DNA from: JAZKDW01 sp040387375
GTDB lineage: Bacteria > Pseudomonadota > Gammaproteobacteria > Burkholderiales > Burkholderiaceae_D
Assembly (NCBI GenBank): GCA_040387375.1
Contig: JAZKDW010000021.1
Coordinates: 1-64,000, forward strand
Direction of reading: 5' to 3'
DNA length: 64,000 nt
The translations under genes were made by a program, and so were the position numbers. Below, piece by piece: positions 8,124 to 17,019 of this stretch. Numbering within the stretch: position 1 is the stretch's first letter; every line of letters begins with the position of its first letter. The notes below the pieces were generated by a model. The model saw nothing but the letters and a program-made list of their open reading frames with translations. It searched no databases and was not told the origin of the DNA.

Positions 8124-9539
8124 TTACAGCGAATAATACATATCAAATTCGACCGGATGGGTCGTCATGCGGAAGCGCTGGACTTCCTGCATTTTCAGTT
8201 CGATATACGCATCGAGCATGGTGTCGCTGAATACGCCGCCACGGGTCAGGAACTCGCGATCCTTGTCCAGGTGTTCCAGCGCCTGTTCGAGCGAAGAGCA
8301 AACCGTTGGGATTTTTGCATCTTCCTCCGGCGGCAGATGGTACAGATCCTTCGAGGCTGCTTCGCCCGGGTGGATCTTGTTCTGCACACCATCCAGGCCA
8401 GCCATCAACAGCGCGGCAAAACACAGGTACGGGTTAGCCAGAGGATCCGGGAAACGCGTTTCGATACGGCGGCCCTTCGGGTTCGGCACGTGCGGGATAC
8501 GGATCGATGCCGAGCGGTTGCGTGACGAATACGCCAGCTTGACCGGTGCTTCGTAACCTGGAACCAGACGCTTGTAGGAGTTGGTGCCCGGATTGGTGAT
8601 CGCGTTCAGTGCACGTGCATGTTTGATGATGCCGCCAATGTAGAAGAGCGCAAACTCGGACAGTCCGGCATAGCCGTCGCCTGCGAACAGGTTCTTGCCA
8701 TCTTTCCATACCGATTGGTGAACGTGCATGCCGGATCCATTGTCGCCCACGATAGGCTTCGGCATGAAGGTCGCCGTCTTGCCATAGGTGTGTGCGACAT
8801 TCCACACCACATATTTCAGGTTCTGGGTCCAGTCGGCGCGCTCGACCAGGGTCGAGAACCGGGTGCCGATTTCATTCTGGCCGGCGCCGGCGACTTCGTG
8901 ATGGTGCACTTCAACCGGGATGCCGAGCGATTCGAGGATCAGGCACATTTCAGAACGCATGTCCTGGAAGCTGTCGACCGGCGGAACCGGGAAATAACCA
9001 CCTTTGACGGTCGGACGATGACCGGTGTTGCCGCCTTCGATCTTCTCGCCGGTGGACCATGATGCTTCGTCGGAATCGATCTTGACGAAGCAGCCAGACA
9101 TATCGATTTTCCAGCGTACGCCGTCGAAAATGAAGAATTCCGGCTCTGGACCAAAATAAGCCGTATCGCCCAGACCGGACGATTTCAGATACGCTTCAGC
9201 GCGCTTGGCGATCGAACGTGGATCACGATCGTAGCCCTTGCCGTCGGAAGGTTCGATGACGTCACACTGCATGAACAGAGTGGTTTCTTCCATGAACGGA
9301 TCGATGTTGGCCGTATTTGGATCGGGCAACAGGGTCATGTCGGAGGCTTCAATGCCCTTCCAGCCGGCGATCGAAGAACCGTCGAACGCATGACCGGACT
9401 CGAATTTGTCCATGTCGAAATGAGATACCGGAACCGTTACATGCTGCTCCTTGCCCCGTGTATCAGCAAAGCGAAAATCAACGAATTTGACTTCGTTGTC
9501 TTTCACCATCTTCAAGACCTCTGCGGCCGTCATTGCCAT
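8124..9539 (-). CDS. glnA: Glutamine synthetase, type I
   Basis: This 471-residue enzyme makes glutamine from glutamate, ammonia and ATP in the cytoplasm as a dodecamer. Family signatures are present in order: beta-Grasp N-terminal domain with FDGSSIAGW (about 53-61), the metal-binding EVHHHEVAGAGQNE, the ATP-binding and ammonia-site segment NPGTNSYKRLVPGYEAPV, and RIPHVP. Tyr400 in LYHLPPEE matches the adenylylation site, so covalent control by GlnE is expected. The start MAMTAAEVLK is preceded by AGGAG. Upstream is a sigma-54 promoter with NtrC-like sites, and glnL and glnG follow downstream. Confidence 0.98.
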   Translation of the reverse strand: MAMTAAEVLKMVKDNEVKFVDFRFADTRGKEQHVTVPVSHFDMDKFESGHAFDGSSIAGWKGIEASDMTLLPDPNTANIDPFMEETTLFMQCDVIEPSDGKGYDRDPRSIAKRAEAYLKSSGLGDTAYFGPEPEFFIFDGVRWKIDMSGCFVKIDSDEASWSTGEKIEGGNTGHRPTVKGGYFPVPPVDSFQDMRSEMCLILESLGIPVEVHHHEVAGAGQNEIGTRFSTLVERADWTQNLKYVVWNVAHTYGKTATFMPKPIVGDNGSGMHVHQSVWKDGKNLFAGDGYAGLSEFALFYIGGIIKHARALNAITNPGTNSYKRLVPGYEAPVKLAYSSRNRSASIRIPHVPNPKGRRIETRFPDPLANPYLCFAALLMAGLDGVQNKIHPGEAASKDLYHLPPEEDAKIPTVCSSLEQALEHLDKDREFLTRGGVFSDTMLDAYIELKMQEVQRFRMTTHPVEFDMYYSL

Positions 9540-9653
9540 GCGAATCTCCTAAAATGAGCAAACTATCGTGATGAATTGGATGAGGGTCAAGTGCGAACTA
9601 TCGTGTGAACGGCAGAACAAACCAAAGCGACCGTAACTCAGGGCGAAATGATA

Positions 9654-9668
9654 GCAGATTCCATGCCA
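9654..9668 (-). promoter_or_regulatory. Sigma-54 promoter of glnA (-24/-12)
   Basis: On the minus strand TGGCATGGAATCTGC matches the consensus TGGCAC-N5-TTGC, with GG and GC exactly ten bases apart. A start site near 9642 is expected, about 100 bp before the glnA ATG. Confidence 0.8.
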
Positions 9669-9775
9669 TGCCTTGCACCAATAGTGCGGTGGCCGCACCG
9701 TGTTGAAGCACGCCAATTGACGCTAAAACGCGTACGATGGCGTTATTTTAATGCGTTTTACATGCCAGGCATGTT

Positions 9776-9792
9776 CGCACCAAACTAGTGCA
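9776..9792. promoter_or_regulatory. NtrC-type enhancer site 1
   Basis: CGCACCAAACTAGTGCA closely matches the NtrC palindrome TGCACCAAAATGGTGCA, including the GCAC-N7-GTGC spacing. It lies about 140 bp upstream of the predicted glnA start, a usual enhancer distance. Confidence 0.7.
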
Positions 9793-9844
9793 AATATGGC
9801 TTTTTGCTCATAATTGGGGCAAAAATTTTTGCTACATGATTAAA

Positions 9845-9861
9845 TGCCCCAAATTGGTGAT
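9845..9861. promoter_or_regulatory. NtrC-type enhancer site 2
   Basis: TGCCCCAAATTGGTGAT is a weaker match to the NtrC palindrome, about 70 bp (close to seven helical turns) further upstream. Two phased sites are typical of glnA enhancers. It also lies just before the rhodanese gene on the other strand. Confidence 0.5.
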
Positions 9862-9918
9862 TTTATTGCGTGCCGTTAGTGGACGGTGTTATCAACCCTA
9901 CTCTTTTGGGAAAAAACC

Positions 9919-10383
9919 ATGACTACTTTTGCTGACATTCTTGCGACTGCGCGGGAGCGCGGCTTGACTGAAAAATACCCTTACGCCGGCGCTGTTACGC
10001 CGCAAGAAGCTTTTTTATTACTCCAGGCAGCTCCCCATGTGAAGCTTGTTGACGTACGGACCGATGCGGAACGGGACTGGGTCGGCCGGGTAGCGATCCC
10101 CGATGTGCAACACGCGGCAGTTCAATGGAACACTTATCCGGGCGGCAAACCGAATCCGGCGTTTCTCACGCAACTGGAGAGCCTTGCGGGCAAGGATGAC
10201 ATCCTGCTGTTCCTGTGCCGGTCAGCGGTGCGCTCTCGCAACGCCGCCACGCTGGCCGCGCAAAATGGCTTTTCGCAGTGCTACGATATCCTGGAAGGAT
10301 TTGAGGGCAACAAGGATGCGGAAGGCCATCGCAAGAACGTGGCCGGCTGGTGCAAGGCAGGTTTGCCCTGGACCGGGGCATGA
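9919..10383 (+). CDS. Single-domain rhodanese-like sulfurtransferase
   Basis: This 154-residue protein has one rhodanese domain. VKLVDVRTDAERDWVG (about 41-56) is the first signature, and the active-site loop CRSAVRSRNAA begins at Cys100. The C terminus GHRKNVAGWCKAGLPW is typical of this small cytosolic subgroup. Rhodaneses move sulfane sulfur to cyanide or protein acceptors; the physiological acceptor is unknown. The ATG at 9919 is chosen because the longer frame (from 9886) adds residues not seen in the family. It is divergent from glnA and shares the intergenic region with the NtrC-like sites, so nitrogen-dependent effects are possible but unproven. Confidence 0.9.
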   Translation: MTTFADILATARERGLTEKYPYAGAVTPQEAFLLLQAAPHVKLVDVRTDAERDWVGRVAIPDVQHAAVQWNTYPGGKPNPAFLTQLESLAGKDDILLFLCRSAVRSRNAATLAAQNGFSQCYDILEGFEGNKDAEGHRKNVAGWCKAGLPWTGA

Positions 10384-10423
10384 TGGGATAAAGGCTGCCA
10401 TCGGATCCTCATGTCCCATTGTC

Positions 10424-11755
10424 TCAATCGGTCTTCATCAGTCCGAGCACCCGCTTGCGCACGAAATTGATATGACTGCGCAAGCCATATAATTCTTCCG
10501 CAAAGGACAAGGGGATCGAAATCTGGTTCACCCGCTCTTCCAGCTCATTCAGGCGCGCAAGCTGTACCTCATAGACGGCAATGCGCTGATCCTGCGGCAC
10601 CTCCTCCACCGCTTGCTCAACGGTGCGCAGTTGCCCGTACCAGCGATACACGCGCGAGCGCACCTTCCAGACGTATAAAGGCGGAACGATGCGCGACAAC
10701 GGCAGGATCAATGCCCCTAGCGCCACGATCACGACCCACATGCGGTCGAAGAAATTGGCCAGCCAGAATGGCATGTAACGCTGCATCAGCGGCGGGCCAT
10801 CCTTGTAGAATTTTTGCGCATCGGGCGCGACGGGAATTTCGGTATAACTGGCAGTCGGGAATTCGCCCTGCTTGCCAAACCAGCTGGCGCCGCCATGAAT
10901 GTCGGATGCGGCCTGCACGAACAGGTCCAGCAATGCCGGATGCAGATCCTCGCGTGCCACCAGCGTGGCGGTGGGAGCGATCAAATGATAATCCCGGGAT
11001 GGCAGATCACGCCCCAGATCAACAATGCCGCGCGGAAGGACGACATTCGACAAAAACGGAAAGCGCCGTGTATAGGCCTCCGCGTGCACAAAATCGAACA
11101 GCCTGATGCCTGGCGTCTGCAACAGCATCTGGATCAGCAGTGCGTCGGGTGCGGAACTGAACACAAGGCCGTCAATGCTACCGTCCAGCAACGCGACCGT
11201 TGCCGGCGAATTTTTTAGCGTACCCAGTGTGAGGCTGGCGGTGTCGACGCCGTTGACGGACAGGATTTTCTTGAATAACTGCGGTACGCCGGTGCCGTCG
11301 GGACCGACATTGATCCTGAGCCCTTTTAACTGCGACAGCTGGGTGATGTTCCTGGTGTCACGAAAGAACAACCAGACCGGTTCGGTAAACAGGCTGCCTA
11401 GCGATACCAGGCCGGCCCGTTCCGCATCTTCCTGCCCGGTCGATCCGCTTTGCACGAATGCGATGTCCACGCCAGACTGCGGATCGTTTAGCCGCTGAAG
11501 ATTTTCCTGCGAGCCGAGCGATGGTTTTATGGTGACCTTGATGTTTTGCTTGCCGAGCGCACTCGCATACTTTTTTGCGAAACCTTCATACGCGCTGTTT
11601 TCCTGACCAGAGGAAATGGTGACGTGGCGTGGCGGCGACGGATCGACCAGCCAGTATGCAACGACACATACAAGCAGGATGAGCAGGGATGCCGGGCCCG
11701 CGGTGATGACAAGATCGCGCAGCGAAAAGCGGGTAAAGTTGAAAATCTTCGGCAT
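10424..11755 (-). CDS. TAXI-type TRAP solute-binding protein, membrane anchored
   Basis: This ~443-residue protein has an N-terminal membrane segment (about 14-36, ITAGPASLLILLVCVVAYWL), a periplasmic ligand-binding domain of the TAXI/NMT1 type (HVTISSGQENSAYEG; then VQSGSTGQ and LKGLRINVGPDGTG), and a second transmembrane segment near residues 330-352. The cytoplasmic tail is helical. TAXI proteins bind small organic acids for TRAP transporters, but no TRAP membrane subunit is nearby, so this may be an orphan sensor-like receptor. The ATG at 11755 gives a normal signal-anchor; a TTG at 11794 is an alternative. Confidence 0.85.
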   Translation of the reverse strand: MPKIFNFTRFSLRDLVITAGPASLLILLVCVVAYWLVDPSPPRHVTISSGQENSAYEGFAKKYASALGKQNIKVTIKPSLGSQENLQRLNDPQSGVDIAFVQSGSTGQEDAERAGLVSLGSLFTEPVWLFFRDTRNITQLSQLKGLRINVGPDGTGVPQLFKKILSVNGVDTASLTLGTLKNSPATVALLDGSIDGLVFSSAPDALLIQMLLQTPGIRLFDFVHAEAYTRRFPFLSNVVLPRGIVDLGRDLPSRDYHLIAPTATLVAREDLHPALLDLFVQAASDIHGGASWFGKQGEFPTASYTEIPVAPDAQKFYKDGPPLMQRYMPFWLANFFDRMWVVIVALGALILPLSRIVPPLYVWKVRSRVYRWYGQLRTVEQAVEEVPQDQRIAVYEVQLARLNELEERVNQISIPLSFAEELYGLRSHINFVRKRVLGLMKTD

Positions 11756-11887
11756 GGATGGCCTGTGAAAAAACGTGTGGCCACACCATGCCAAGAAAAA
11801 GCTGACTATGCAATAGGCAAATTCCTGCCTTCCGGCTGAATGAAAGCCGGACGTGTCCTTATCTGCACGCCCCTTGTCAACGCGACA

Positions 11888-12454
11888 TTACGAAGATGGC
11901 GCCGCAGCGGGCACCGGCAGCAGTCCCGGACCAGAACGCGCATATCGTTTGCGCCGATTGTTTTCCGCGTCATACGACAGGAAATTGGCCGCGATGCCAA
12001 ACCACTCATCGACCGAAATAACCCGCTGGGCGATCTGGAAAAGCTCTTCTTCCTTTATCAGGCGATTGAAAAGATTGATGCAATAGAGCTCCATCGAATG
12101 ACAGATCTCTTCAATTTTCCCGGACCCCTCTTCAAATACGCGCCGCATCCCTTCCCGCACCGAGCGCAGCAGGCTGAGCCCCATGGAACTGAGGGATTCC
12201 AGTTCAGCCAGCAGGGAATCCGCCTCCCGGGTTGCTTTCCTGATCGCGGGAATGACATAAACTTCGACTTTTCTCTGATGGCAGAATTGGTCAAATTGCG
12301 ACATCTTGTCGACGGCCGATTCGAGGCTGCCCGTATCGCGTTGCGCCAGGTTTCTGGAACTGTTTTGAATGGTTTGCTGAAGCATTGACAAGCTGCCACG
12401 CGCGCTTTTTTGCTCGACTGAAAGAGCGACCAGGGAATATGTAGCTGTGAGCAT
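11888..12454 (-). CDS. Helical protein of unknown function
   Basis: This 188-residue protein has an AAGGAT ribosome binding site. It has no signal peptide; the hydrophobic N terminus (MLTATYSLVALSVEQ) is short. Most of the chain looks alpha-helical with heptad-like spacing (SLLAELESLSSMGLSLLRSVREGMRRVFEEG), and the tail is Pro/Ala-rich. It shares strand and spacing with the TAXI gene about 130 bp downstream, so co-transcription is possible. The family was not recognised. Confidence 0.65.
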   Translation of the reverse strand: MLTATYSLVALSVEQKSARGSLSMLQQTIQNSSRNLAQRDTGSLESAVDKMSQFDQFCHQRKVEVYVIPAIRKATREADSLLAELESLSSMGLSLLRSVREGMRRVFEEGSGKIEEICHSMELYCINLFNRLIKEEELFQIAQRVISVDEWFGIAANFLSYDAENNRRKRYARSGPGLLPVPAAAPSS

Positions 12455-12625
12455 CGATCTTTATCCTTATTCAGTGCCAGGCACATCTCCAATAGCCAAG
12501 AAAAACTTGACCGAAATTTATCGTATTGGTTGGTGAATGCTTGACACGAGTATAAGAACAGCGCTTCATGAACGGCTTGATATTGCGCAAAGCAGAGGGA
12601 TGCAAGTACAGCGAAACAGGTAGAA

Positions 12626-12651
12626 CATGTTGCCCCCTGGAGGGCAACATG
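12626..12651 (-). terminator. Candidate hairpin terminator of prfC
   Basis: A perfect 10-bp stem CATGTTGCCC/GGGCAACATG with a 6-nt loop lies about 30 bp after the prfC stop. There is no T-run on either strand, so termination efficiency is uncertain. Confidence 0.45.
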
Positions 12652-12681
12652 AATGCAAAATGGCAGGCGCGCCCAGCCGCG

Positions 12682-14346
12682 CTAAGCCAGTTTTACTGCA
12701 TGCTCTCGCGTTGAATGGAAGGTGAGCTTGGGCCAGCGTTCCTGCGTGAGTTTGAGGTTGACGCCAGAAGTGGCGAGGTAGGCCATGTTGCCGGCCGCAT
12801 CATAAGCAATATTGTGGCCGGCCGATGATTTTTCGAAATCGGCGAGCACACGCTTGTCGTCACAGGATATCCAGCGGGCGCTGCTGATGCTGGTGCCTTC
12901 GAATACGGCATCCACGCCGTATTCGTTCAACAGGCGGCTGGCGACCACTTCAAACTGCAGCACGCCGACCGCGCCCAGCACCAGATCGCCGCTATGCACC
13001 GGCTTGAAGACCTGGACTGCCCCCTCTTCACCGAGCTGCTGCAAACCCTTGTGCAGTTGCTTGATTTTCAAAGGATTGCGAATGCGCACCGCACGAAAGA
13101 AATCCGGCGCAAAATACGGGATGCCGGTGAACTGCAGCATCTCGCCTTCTGAAAAACTGTCGCCGATCTGCATGTTGCCATGGTTGGGCAAGCCGATGAT
13201 ATCGCCGGCATAAGCTTCTTCGACCTGCTCGCGGCTGGACGCCATGAAGGTCACGACGCTGGACACCTTGATGTCGCGATTGAGCCGCAAGTGCTTGATT
13301 TTCATGCCGCGTTCGAAACGGCCCGAACATACGCGCAGAAAAGCAATCCGGTCGCGGTGCGCGGGATCCATGTTGGCCTGAATCTTGAATACGAAACCGG
13401 TAAACGGCGCTTCGATCGGCGCCACCGAACGTACGGTAGCGTCGCGTTCACCCGGCGGCTGCGCCCAGTCAAGCAAGGCATTGAGAATTTCACGCACACC
13501 GAAATTATTGATTGCCGATCCAAAAAATACCGGCGTCTGCGTGCCCGCCAAAAAGGCATCGAGATCAAATGGATGTGATGCGCCGTGCACCAGCTCCACT
13601 TCCATTTTCAGTTGTTCTATTTCGAGCGGAAACATCTCCGCCAGGCGCGGATTGTCGATACCCTTGAGCACTTCAAACGTCTGGTCCGCTTTTTCACTGC
13701 CGGCCGCAAACAGCATGATTTCATCGCGCAGCAGGTGATACACACCGCGGAAGGTCTTGCCCATCCCGATCGGCCAGGTGACCGGAGCGCACTGGATATC
13801 GAGCACCGATTCCAGTTCATCCAGCAACTCGAGGGGATCGCGGGTTTCGCGATCCATCTTGTTCATGAAGGTAATGATGGGCGTATTGCGCATGCGGCAG
13901 ACATTGAGCAGCTTGATCGTCTGGGCTTCCACGCCTTTTGCGGCGTCGATCACCATCAATGCCGAGTCGACCGCCGTCAGCACCCGGTAGGTATCTTCCG
14001 AGAAATCCTGATGGCCGGGCGTGTCGAGCAGGTTCACCACGTGATCGCGGTATTCGAATTGCATCACCGAGCTTGCCACCGAAATGCCGCGCTGCTTCTC
14101 GATTTCCATCCAGTCGGATGTGGCATGGCGGCCGCTCTTGCGGGCCTTGACTGTGCCGGCGAGCTGGATCGCGCCGGAAAAAAGCAGCAGCTTCTCGGTC
14201 AGCGTGGTTTTGCCCGCGTCAGGATGGGAGATGATGCCAAAAGTACGCCGGCGTGCGACTTCGCGGGCAATTTGCTCAACCGGGACATTGCGGGGTTCGG
14301 GTACCGAACTATCCGCGTCGATGGTTGGCAGATCAGGAGTGGCCAT
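12682..14346 (-). CDS. prfC: Peptide chain release factor 3
   Basis: This 554-residue translational GTPase recycles RF1/RF2 from the ribosome after peptide release. The G domain shows the P-loop HPDAGKTT (41-48), the switch-region RGISVASSVM, DTPGHQDF (G3) and NKMD (G4). Domain 2 and the RF3-specific C-terminal domain follow (QFTGIPYFAPDFFRAV; FEVVASRLLNEYGVDA). Length and order match RF3 rather than EF-G. Compared with E. coli RF3 the N terminus carries about 30 extra residues before the G domain. The promoter presumably lies in 14347-14600, where nothing else is evident. Confidence 0.96.
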   Translation of the reverse strand: MATPDLPTIDADSSVPEPRNVPVEQIAREVARRRTFGIISHPDAGKTTLTEKLLLFSGAIQLAGTVKARKSGRHATSDWMEIEKQRGISVASSVMQFEYRDHVVNLLDTPGHQDFSEDTYRVLTAVDSALMVIDAAKGVEAQTIKLLNVCRMRNTPIITFMNKMDRETRDPLELLDELESVLDIQCAPVTWPIGMGKTFRGVYHLLRDEIMLFAAGSEKADQTFEVLKGIDNPRLAEMFPLEIEQLKMEVELVHGASHPFDLDAFLAGTQTPVFFGSAINNFGVREILNALLDWAQPPGERDATVRSVAPIEAPFTGFVFKIQANMDPAHRDRIAFLRVCSGRFERGMKIKHLRLNRDIKVSSVVTFMASSREQVEEAYAGDIIGLPNHGNMQIGDSFSEGEMLQFTGIPYFAPDFFRAVRIRNPLKIKQLHKGLQQLGEEGAVQVFKPVHSGDLVLGAVGVLQFEVVASRLLNEYGVDAVFEGTSISSARWISCDDKRVLADFEKSSAGHNIAYDAAGNMAYLATSGVNLKLTQERWPKLTFHSTREHAVKLA

Positions 14347-14600
14347 GATGAGCCCTTGAAAAAGGCGTAAAGTCTACCGGCTCTTGGCGTTGAAGTCTAA
14401 TATCCTGGTACAAAAACTCGAATTCTCTTTTTCAAAGGGGGCATTACTGCATCGTCTGACTCTCATGCGTCACGATTTTTCTGCGATTAAAAATGCAAGG
14501 TAGTTGCCGTGCTTGGCTCGCCTGCCCTGATCCATACCCGCATCCTTGCACGTTTTCTCCCTGTGATTCTCACCACCATCATTCCCGCGCAACCGATCAA

Positions 14601-14798
14601 TCAATGATGTAATCCGGGATCGCTCATGAGGTTATTAAAATCGATCTGAAGGCTCAACATCTGCTCTGCCTGAACGAGCCGTACAAGGCTGCGCAACGCT
14701 TCCCGGAAGGCATCCTTGTCATATCCGGGTGCAGTGGGATCGACCATTGCGTCGACCATTGCTTCGATAACATCATTCGAGCAAAATAGTGAGCGCAT
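14601..14798 (-). CDS. Small acidic protein under a possible FNR-controlled promoter
   Basis: This 65-residue protein starts at the ATG at 14798, which has AAAGGA upstream; longer starts add Cys-rich residues with no ribosome binding site. It is helical and acidic at its N terminus (IEAMVDAMVDPTAPGYDKDAF). There is no signal peptide or membrane segment. A palindrome (14880-14902) and a perfect FNR-type box (14963-14976) lie upstream on the promoter side. The family was not recognised, though it resembles small conserved betaproteobacterial proteins. Confidence 0.5.
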   Translation of the reverse strand: MRSLFCSNDVIEAMVDAMVDPTAPGYDKDAFREALRSLVRLVQAEQMLSLQIDFNNLMSDPGLHH

Positions 14799-14879
14799 GT
14801 GATCCTTTTCAGAAAAAAATATCTGTCCTTTATTGTAATCATTGATATTGCATGTTAACCACGAACACACGACAGCGAC

Positions 14880-14902
14880 TTGTCCACATAAACAGTGGAC
14901 AA
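14880..14902. promoter_or_regulatory. Perfect palindrome, possible operator
   Basis: TTGTCCAC and GTGGACAA are separated by 7 nt. A DnaA-box-like TGTGGATAA follows a few bases later (14906-14914). It lies about 80 bp before the start of the 65-aa protein gene. Confidence 0.45.
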
Positions 14903-14962
14903 CGCTGTGGATAACCTGGCATGAACGGACCTAAGCACCTGATAAATAAGGATTCAGCTGCC

Positions 14963-14976
14963 TTGATCCAAATCAA
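14963..14976. promoter_or_regulatory. FNR/Anr-type binding site
   Basis: TTGATCCAAATCAA fits TTGAT-N4-ATCAA perfectly and is embedded in a longer palindrome (TGCC...GGCA). On the minus strand a TATTTA (-10-like) follows about 15 bp beyond the box, consistent with oxygen-responsive activation of the 65-aa protein gene. Confidence 0.65.
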
Positions 14977-15073
14977 GGCAGCCACAAACCTGCAGCGATG
15001 TCGAGATGCGGGTTGACCCCTGGACACGAATTCAGAATGACATTTGCACCCGGTTTATCGACAAGGCGCCAGC

Positions 15074-15373
15074 CTATCCAACCTGCGCGCCGCGCGGCTT
15101 GAACTGCTTGTCGCTGATACGAAATTTATTGCGCCGGTCACCCATTAACGAACGCAGATCCTTGATGCTCAACTCGGTAACTTCATGCATGCGGATCAAC
15201 AGCGACGCGCCCACTGGCAGCCTGCGGTGGCGAATCTTGCTGATTACTGGCGGCGCTACCTCCAGTGCACGTGACAGAGCGGCGTCGTTCTTCAGATTGA
15301 GTTTTCCGATGAGCGATGCCAACAGGTTATCAGGGTCGTATTGAATTTGATTCGGCAGATTATCATTGTCCAT
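15074..15373 (-). CDS. Small XRE-like helix-turn-helix protein
   Basis: This ~99-residue protein starts at the ATG at 15373 (MDNDNLPNQIQYD). A lambda-repressor-type helix-turn-helix occupies about residues 15-80. KNDAALSRALEVAPPVISKI reads as helices 2 and 3, followed by RRLPVGASLLIRMHEVTELSI. It is presumably a cytosolic DNA-binding regulator. An upstream start (15454) would add 27 residues but has no better ribosome binding site. No obvious partner gene exists; the divergent diguanylate cyclase is about 400 bp away. Confidence 0.75.
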   Translation of the reverse strand: MDNDNLPNQIQYDPDNLLASLIGKLNLKNDAALSRALEVAPPVISKIRHRRLPVGASLLIRMHEVTELSIKDLRSLMGDRRNKFRISDKQFKPRGAQVG

Positions 15374-15768
15374 ATTGGCTTTTACTCTTTCACTATTGGT
15401 TGTAGTAACCCAATTGTGATCATTTGTAACAATGGGACTTTTGATATTTCGCAATAAATATGTGTTGAAACACTAATTCCGCTGTTCATTTATTGTGTTT
15501 TTGCGATTAATTAATTTTCGATGCCCATAAAACACTGATTTTCCGCATGCAATCTCATCAGCTGTTGTTTAAAAGCGATACTTTTGCGCACACCGCTGGC
15601 CCCTACATGCGGCATCTCGCCATTTGGCGTAGAAATTCTTCAGTACCATAACGAAAATATAGTTCGCTGAACTCGGCATGCCATATCTTTAGTAACCAAC
15701 TATCAGTTAATATATTGCCAGACCGCAATTCAAATGACGCCAAGCATCAAAAAAATGGCTCCAAGCAC
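15374..15768. other. AT-rich intergenic region
   Basis: The region lies between two divergent genes. It contains AT-rich runs and no recognisable RNA gene. A TTG start for the diguanylate cyclase at 15715 cannot be excluded. Confidence 0.5.
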
Positions 15769-16989
15769 ATGGATCCCCTGACCGCCGCCACCGCACTTGT
15801 ATTGGTCCAGCTTTGCCTGGCACTGGTGATGGGCGCGACTTTCTACGCCGCCCCAACGGAAAAATGCACGCGTCACTGGGCGCTTTCAGGATTGTTCATG
15901 GCTCTTGGCGTTTTGATGGTCGTACTGAATGCCAAATCACAAATTTATATTATTCAGTTCGCCGCCAATGCCTCCGGCGTATTCGGAATAATTCACCAGT
16001 GGTGGGGTCTCCAGACTTTCTACAAGAAGCCCGCAAGCAAATGGGGATGGATTATTTTTGCCAGTTATATAACGGTCTTGCTAGCCTTTCACACCTGGGT
16101 CATTGGTCGCGTGTTCTTGACTTATACGGTAATATTTATTGTAATCAGCCTGAGTTTTCTTGAAGTTTGGAAGAATCAGGTACCGCGCCGGTCTTTTGCC
16201 TGCGGACTCACCCTGTGCGCGGTTGGATGGATAGCCTTGGCGCACGCCTATCGCATTCTGCTTGTCCTGAGCGGTAATTACGAACTTGTGCCAACCAACC
16301 GATCCTCCTTTGCTGTCAGCGTCATTTATCTGGCGCCAATAGTAGGCACGCTGGTATATGCGACCGGCATTTTATTGCTGTACTTCGAGCGGATTATTAA
16401 CGACAAGCATTTCCTCGCCACCCATGATGAGCTGACGGGATTACTGAATCGGCGCGCCATTGTCGAAGGTGGCGAACGCGAACTGGATGTTGCGACCCGC
16501 CTCGGACGCCCGTTTTGCGTTGCCTTCATTGACATTGATTTTTTCAAGAAAATAAATGACGAGCTCGGCCACGACACTGGTGATGTGGTCCTTGCCGGCG
16601 TCGCACAAACACTCAAGAAAGCCTGCCGCAGCATAGATCTGGTCGGGCGCTACGGCGGCGAAGAATTCTGCATCGTTTTCCCGGATCTGGACTGCGAAAA
16701 TGCGCTTGTGGTAGGTGACAGGATCATGACTGCGGTGCGCGAGTACCGATTTAATGGAACCCGTAATGCGACAGTCAGCATTGGCTTCGCCGTCCTGAGT
16801 CAAGGCACTCCCGGGCAGACATGGCAAAACCTGATCAAACTTGCGGATGACGAGTTATACAAGGCAAAATCTTCCGGGCGCAACAAATATTGCTTTACTT
16901 GCCTAGGTGAGGACGAGGCCACTCAAGCCACCCGAAATCAATTGTCGCACGCCGCCACGGCTACGGAAAATATGGCGACACTAGGATGA
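15769..16989 (+). CDS. Membrane-bound diguanylate cyclase
   Basis: This 406-residue protein makes the second messenger c-di-GMP from two GTP. About six hydrophobic segments occupy residues 5-208. A GGDEF domain follows (about 215-380) with GGEEF at 296-300, the expected active-site variant. The RSID at 287-290, five residues before it, fits the RxxD inhibitory site, so product inhibition is likely. The membrane part (SGVFGIIHQWWGLQTFY) resembles no well-known sensor domain. I chose the ATG at 15769; a TTG at 15715 would add 18 polar residues. It is monocistronic. Confidence 0.9.
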   Translation: MDPLTAATALVLVQLCLALVMGATFYAAPTEKCTRHWALSGLFMALGVLMVVLNAKSQIYIIQFAANASGVFGIIHQWWGLQTFYKKPASKWGWIIFASYITVLLAFHTWVIGRVFLTYTVIFIVISLSFLEVWKNQVPRRSFACGLTLCAVGWIALAHAYRILLVLSGNYELVPTNRSSFAVSVIYLAPIVGTLVYATGILLLYFERIINDKHFLATHDELTGLLNRRAIVEGGERELDVATRLGRPFCVAFIDIDFFKKINDELGHDTGDVVLAGVAQTLKKACRSIDLVGRYGGEEFCIVFPDLDCENALVVGDRIMTAVREYRFNGTRNATVSIGFAVLSQGTPGQTWQNLIKLADDELYKAKSSGRNKYCFTCLGEDEATQATRNQLSHAATATENMATLG

Positions 16990-17019
16990 AGTTGTTTCGG
17001 GCGGATGCGCGAACTGGTT

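Noticed and set aside
13585..14370. 261-residue plus-strand frame opposite prfC
   Set aside because: Antisense shadow of the well-supported RF3 gene.
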